This document shows, in pieces, positions 7,456 to 10,302 of a DNA stretch of 10,302 nt. This stretch comes from Methanoregulaceae archaeon (GTDB taxonomy: Archaea > Halobacteriota > Methanomicrobia > Methanomicrobiales > Methanospirillaceae). Both the position numbers and the translations under genes were made by a program. The stretch covers positions 1 through 10,302 of the forward strand of contig DUGU01000143.1 in NCBI GenBank assembly GCA_013331215.1. The letters are read 5' to 3'. The notes beneath the pieces were generated by a model. That model worked only from the letters and a program-made list of their open reading frames with translations, was not told the DNA's origin and did no database searches. Every line of letters starts with the position of its first letter. The stretch's first letter is position 1.

Positions 7456-8335
7456 ATGGCTCGACGGACGATCATCAGGGCCAAGCGGGATCTCGAGGAC
7501 CCCTCCCTCTTCCATCGGATCGTCCTTATCCCCGTTCTCGCCTGGATCGGCCTCGGGGCCGACGGTGTCTCCTCGTCGGCCCACGGACCCGCCGGGGCCT
7601 TCGTTGCGCTGGGCGACCACTCCTACCTGGCCGTCTTCCTCGCGCTCGGCAACGCGGGCATCCTCGCGGTCACTGTCAGGGAGGAGATCGGGGAAGGGGC
7701 TGGTTGACGGTCGTGCTGACCGCCGCCCTAGTCTGGCTCTGCTTCCTGATCCGCGGGCATTACCAGAAGGTCTCCCTGGGCGTGAGCCGGCTGGACACCG
7801 TGCTCGACATCATCCTCCCGACGGGGACCAAGAACCTCGGCCCGGTGGATCCCCGCCGGATGACCGCGGGTCCAGCTCGTCTCGGGGTTCCACGGGTTCG
7901 GCGTGAACACGTTCTTCTCGATCGCGAAGACCTTTCCCGGAGAATACGAGAACGTGATCTTCCTCTCGGTCGCGGTCGTGGACTCCGGGACGTTCAAGGG
8001 CGCGGCCGAGGTGGCTGCGCTCGTCGAATCGACGGGAGAGGCGCTCGCGAGGTACGTGACCCTCGCCCGCGAGATGGGCTTCTCCGCGGACTCCCGTTTG
8101 GCCGTGGGGACCGATGCGGTGGATCTTGCCGGCCCGCTCTGCCGATCGGTCGCTGAGGAGTTCCCGCACTCCGCCGTCTTTGCCGGTTCGTCCAGGTTCG
8201 CCGGCCAGGTTCGTCTTCCACCACGAGATCCCGTTCCAGCGGCTCCTGCACAACGAGACCGCCTATGCAATTCAGCGGCGCCTGCAGTACAGCAGCATCA
8301 CGACGGTGAGCATGCCGGTTCGCGCGGTCCTGTGA
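7456..8335 (+). pseudogene. Decayed APC-superfamily amino-acid-type permease
   Basis: The pieces belong, from memory, to a family of ~600-residue APC-superfamily permeases with a soluble C-terminal part. The N-terminal piece (7456 to about 7680) reads MARRTIIRAKRDLEDP, then LAWIGLGADGVSSSAHGP, the first helix region of such carriers. The text then jumps to the family's C-terminal region: LTVVLTAALVWLCFLIRGHY (from 7704, shifted frame), LVSGFHGFGVNTFFSIAK (from about 7876, shifted again), and FVFHHEIPFQRLLHNETAY up to the TGA at 8333-8335 (third shift). The composite is about 290 residues, so roughly half, including nearly all helices, is gone. The frame breaks fall at G runs near 7693, 7868 and 8206; at each of the last two, removing one G restores the reading. 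The gene is dead as a transporter on the deletion alone. The small shifts might be sequencing errors. Confidence 0.82.
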
Positions 8336-8340
8336 ACCGG

Positions 8341-8379
8341 CTCGTTCGGGGATTTTTCATCCTTCCGGCCCCGAACGGG
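8341..8379 (+). terminator. Stem-loop just after the permease remnant
   Basis: CTCGTTCGGGG (8341-8351) can pair with CCCCGAACGGG (8369-8379), 11 pairs including one G-T, around a 17-base loop that contains a run of five T (8353-8357). It begins 6 bases after the TGA of the remnant. The stem plus T run fits a transcription terminator of the old permease gene. No T tract follows the stem, so a bacterial-type mechanism is unlikely; in archaea the T run itself can suffice. Confidence 0.5.
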
Positions 8380-8622
8380 ACCGTCATCCCCCGCGTAACC
8401 GCTGGCTGCCAGCGACATCCGAGTGGTGAGACTGTTCTTATTCTAACGAGTAATGGAAGGACAAGAGCAGAATGGGCGGATTTCACCACCCGCGTCGGCA
8501 CAACGGAGACGGCCTCGGGTCCATTCCGCCGGCTACCTGATCGGGGATTGGGAATACTCTTTACGGCCTGAGCGTGGCCGACCGCGGACGTGACAGAGAG
8601 CGATGCCTTCGTATCGATCGCC

Positions 8623-8633
8623 ATAAATAAAAT
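8623..8633 (-). terminator. T-rich terminator of the thioesterase gene
   Basis: Read on the minus strand this is ATTTTATTTAT, starting 9 bases past the thioesterase stop. It is one of the most A/T-rich stretches in the right half of the window. Archaeal RNA polymerase terminates at such T-rich tracts without needing a hairpin. A plus-strand TATA role is unlikely, since no plus-strand gene starts within 400 bases. Confidence 0.55.
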
Positions 8634-8641
8634 GAGCCCTG

Positions 8642-9052
8642 TCATCTCGTCGAGACCGCGTACGACGCGGTCGTGATCGTGCAGAGCTTCCCGTCCCCGT
8701 CGAAGACCTGCCCCTCGCCGAAGATCACGCGCCGGCCCCGCTTCACCACGCGCCCGACGGCGCGGAGGCTGCCCGCGTTCACGCCGCGGAGAAACGACGT
8801 GGACTCGGTGATCGTCGCGATCGTCTCGTCCTCGCCGAGCGTCTGGTAGATGGCGAGCACGATCGCCTCGTCGGCGAGCGCGGCGTAGAGCCCGCCCTGG
8901 ACCCAGCCCTCGCCGTTGCAGAACCCGGACCCGACCTCGACCGAGAGCTCGCCGACGCCCCCGTCCATGCGCACAACCTTCGTGCCGGTCATCGCGAAGA
9001 ACGGGTTCGCGCCCTCGCCCTCGGCCCGAAGCCGGTCCAGATACGACGTCAT
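8642..9052 (-). CDS. PaaI-type hotdog-fold thioesterase
   Basis: The 136-residue length and layout match small hotdog-fold acyl-CoA thioesterases of the PaaI/4-hydroxybenzoyl-CoA type, which hydrolyse CoA thioesters as soluble tetramers. The core motif is NGEGWVQGGLYAALADEA at about 46-63, followed by strand patterns TESTSFLRGV and VVKRGRRVIFGEGQVFD. In most PaaI proteins the motif begins HGG; here the histidine is glutamine (Q52), while the downstream aspartate (D61) is kept, so activity or substrate may differ. The ATG at 9050-9052 has no clear ribosome binding site, which suggests a short or leaderless message. It is divergent from the glycosyltransferase gene. The acyl-CoA substrate cannot be told from sequence, and nothing next to it points to a pathway. 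Confidence 0.85.
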   Translation of the reverse strand: MTSYLDRLRAEGEGANPFFAMTGTKVVRMDGGVGELSVEVGSGFCNGEGWVQGGLYAALADEAIVLAIYQTLGEDETIATITESTSFLRGVNAGSLRAVGRVVKRGRRVIFGEGQVFDGDGKLCTITTASYAVSTR

Positions 9053-9084
9053 CAGGAGGATCTGTTGCCGTCCCGGCCGAAAAA

Positions 9085-9093
9085 GGTTTTATC
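9085..9093. promoter_or_regulatory. TATA-like box between divergent thioesterase and glycosyltransferase genes
   Basis: On the plus strand CCGAAAAAGG precedes TTTTAT (9087-9092), a good archaeal BRE plus TATA pairing, giving an expected start near 9115 and a leader of about 55 bases before the GTG at 9170. Read on the minus strand the same bases are GATAAAACC, 33-41 bases ahead of the thioesterase ATG, so one box could serve both genes. A second A/T cluster, GGTTAAAC near 9104-9110, is an alternative for either direction. Confidence 0.5.
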
Positions 9094-9169
9094 GACCCGC
9101 AGGGTTAAACACGCCCGCGCGCCCATCATAGGTAGGATTGGCGGCGACGGCGGCCGGTCCGGGAGCAGA

Positions 9170-9895
9170 GTGCAGGTGCCGGACGAGACGACGGGGGGGA
9201 CGCGCGCGAGCGCTCCGGCCGACTGCACGATCGTGGTCCCGGCCTACAACGAGGAACGGCGGATCGGCGGCCTGCTCGAGGCCCTCGCCGGGTTCGAGGG
9301 GTCCGTGATCGTGGTCGCGGACGGGACGGACCGGACGGCCGACCTGGTCCGGGAGTTCGGAGATGCGCACCCCGGGCTCGCGCTGGTCTGCCTCGAGTTC
9401 CCCGAGCGGCTCGGCAAGGGCGGCGGGATCATGGCCGGCTTCCGCGCGGCCCGGACGCCGTACGTCGGGTTCATGGACGCCGACGGCTCGACCGAACCGG
9501 CGGAGATGGCCCGGCTCTTCTCGTACCTCGGCGACGCCGACGGCGCCATCGCCTCGCGCTGGTGCCCGGGCGCGGTGGTCCCCGTCCGGCAGGGCCCCGT
9601 CCGCCGGCTCCAGTCGCGCGCGTTCAACCTGCTGATCCGGCTCCTCTTCGCTCTGCCGTACGCGGACACGCAGTGCGGCGCGAAGGTCTTCCGCGCCGCG
9701 GCGCTCGACACCGTGCTCGGCGAGATGGCGCTCACGGGCTTCGAGTTCGACGTCGAGCTCCTCTGGCGCCTCGCCCGGCGCGGCTCGCGGGTGGTCGAGG
9801 TGCCGACGGTCTGGTACGACCAGGGCGGCTCCAAGGTCGGCGGCGGAGACTCGATGCAGATGCTCAGACGCCTGGTCGCGCTCCGGTGGCGATGA
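9170..9895 (+). CDS. Family 2 glycosyltransferase, dolichyl-phosphate-mannose-synthase-like
   Basis: The protein transfers a sugar from a nucleotide donor, most likely to a polyprenyl-phosphate carrier at the inner face of the membrane. With the GTG at 9170 it has 241 residues, normal for a single GT-A domain. It shows the family start TIVVPAYNEERRI at 20-32, the nucleotide-binding region, KGGGIMAGF at 83-91, the metal-binding DADGS at 103-107 (DxD type), and LPYADTQCGAKVFR with the following GFEFDVELL acceptor-side block. No membrane helix is evident at either end. GTG 9170 is preferred because GGGAG (9161-9165) precedes it and the promoter-like box lies upstream; a longer reading from 9065 would run through that box. 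GTG 9176 is another option. The stop overlaps the next gene by 4 bases (ATGA). Sugar and acceptor are unknown; archaeal N-glycosylation or S-layer modification is possible. Confidence 0.88.
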   Translation: MQVPDETTGGTRASAPADCTIVVPAYNEERRIGGLLEALAGFEGSVIVVADGTDRTADLVREFGDAHPGLALVCLEFPERLGKGGGIMAGFRAARTPYVGFMDADGSTEPAEMARLFSYLGDADGAIASRWCPGAVVPVRQGPVRRLQSRAFNLLIRLLFALPYADTQCGAKVFRAAALDTVLGEMALTGFEFDVELLWRLARRGSRVVEVPTVWYDQGGSKVGGGDSMQMLRRLVALRWR

Positions 9896-10302
9896 CGCGC
9901 GAGGAAGAGAAGGACCGCGCCTTCCGCCTGCTCGAAGAGGGCGATGCCCCCGGGGCCCTGCTGGTCGCGGAGGGGCTGATGCACGACGGGGCCGAGCCCG
10001 AGCTCGCCGTGCTCGCGGCGACCGCGCTCCACCGCCTGGGCCGGAACGAGGAGGCCGAGGCCCACCTGCGCGACCTCGCGCGCCGGCTCCCCGAGGCCTC
10101 GTACCTCCACAGCCTGCTCGGGCGCGTGCTCGCGGCCCGGGGGGACGAGCGGGCCATGGCCGAGTTCGCCGAGGCGATCCGGCTCGACCCCGAGAACCCG
10201 GAGGCCCTTCGCGAGGTCGCCGCATACCTCGCCGGGCGGGAGGACCACCGCGCCGCGGCCGCCCTCGCCCGCCGCCTGGTCGCGCGGTCCCAGCGGCGGG
10301 AT
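9892..10302 (+). CDS. TPR-repeat protein (3' end cut by window edge)
   Basis: An open frame of 137 codons starts at an ATG inside the glycosyltransferase stop (ATGA) and reaches the window end without a stop. The product is alpha-helical and rich in Ala, Leu, Arg and Glu, with tetratricopeptide-like spacing: blocks such as ATALHRLGRNEEAEAHLRDL, LLGRVLAARGDERAMAEFAE and AIRLDPENPEALREVAAYLA, the last being the usual LDPxNPEAL turn between repeats. About three to four repeats are visible. TPR proteins act as protein-binding scaffolds. No signal peptide is seen, so the visible part is probably cytoplasmic. Overlap with the glycosyltransferase implies co-translation and perhaps a shared assembly role, which is inference. 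It is too repetitive to name further. Confidence 0.85.
   Translation, partial: MTREEEKDRAFRLLEEGDAPGALLVAEGLMHDGAEPELAVLAATALHRLGRNEEAEAHLRDLARRLPEASYLHSLLGRVLAARGDERAMAEFAEAIRLDPENPEALREVAAYLAGREDHRAAAALARRLVARSQRRD

Larger units (their letters stand above)
8336..8641. other. Gene-poor spacer with hairpins and A/T islands
   Basis: No recognisable protein is encoded in these 306 bases. They hold the 8341-8379 stem-loop, a second hairpin CGCTGG-CTG-CCAGCG (8400-8414), an A/T island GTTCTTATTCTAA (8434-8446) and the thioesterase terminator (8623-8633). An ATG at 8453 opens 46 codons ending at 8593, placed after the A/T island, but its product is rich in arginine and proline, like a chance reading of G/C-rich DNA. 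The region may be residue of the same decay that affected the permease. Confidence 0.5.

Noticed and set aside
8453..8593. A 46-codon frame on the plus strand after an A/T island that could be a TATA box.
   Set aside because: The product is arginine- and proline-rich with no recognisable feature, there is no ribosome binding site, and chance frames of this size are common in G/C-rich DNA.
9065..9169. A TTG at 9065 giving the glycosyltransferase a 35-residue N-terminal extension.
   Set aside because: The extension would be encoded across the promoter-like box and has no resemblance to glycosyltransferases; the GTG at 9170 has a ribosome binding site.
1..10302. CRISPR arrays, tRNA or rRNA genes, insertion sequences, attachment sites.
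   Set aside because: No regularly spaced repeats, no tRNA cloverleaf or rRNA signature, no transposase-like protein and no flanking direct repeats were recognised by reading.

Overview
The window looks like archaeal chromosome of high G+C content. The case for archaea is: TATA-like boxes about 25-40 bases ahead of several starts (4710-4715, 6625-6630, 9085-9092), a GGTGA-type ribosome binding site ahead of kdpA, GTG starts, T-rich stretches after stops, and proteins of the kind common in methanogens (Kup, a membrane PAS protein, a dolichyl-phosphate-mannose-synthase-like glycosyltransferase, a TPR protein). My best guess is a methanogen of the Methanomicrobiales type, but this is inference without a database search. 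The first ~1.7 kb differs: codon choice and the KdpC protein look actinobacterial.

Layout. Bases 1-4363, minus strand: kdpA-kdpB-kdpC, the high-affinity K+-pumping ATPase operon, with TGATG stop/start overlaps at both junctions; kdpC runs off the left edge. Bases 4364-4747: a 384-base divergent control region with inverted repeats. Bases 4748-6580, plus strand: kup, a second K+ uptake system. Bases 6655-7374: a four-helix membrane protein with one PAS domain and no output domain. Bases 7456-8335: a decayed APC-superfamily permease with a large internal deletion and several frameshifts. Bases 8336-8641: no convincing gene, two hairpins and an A/T-rich terminator. Bases 8642-9052, minus strand: a PaaI-type hotdog thioesterase. 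Bases 9170-9895, plus strand: a family 2 glycosyltransferase, overlapping by 4 bases a TPR gene that runs off the right edge.

How it fits together: the left two thirds is a potassium-uptake locus, with an ATP-driven pump for scarcity and a Kup-type carrier transcribed divergently from one shared control region. A membrane PAS sensor follows kup. The right third is unrelated housekeeping or envelope functions.

The observation most worth checking is that kdpB seems to be a mosaic. Its N-terminal part and kdpA read like the rest of the window, whereas the part after the phosphorylated-aspartate motif, together with kdpC, reads like an actinobacterium. This could be recombination after gene transfer or a metagenome assembly join at a conserved motif. 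I see no clearly new type of system here.
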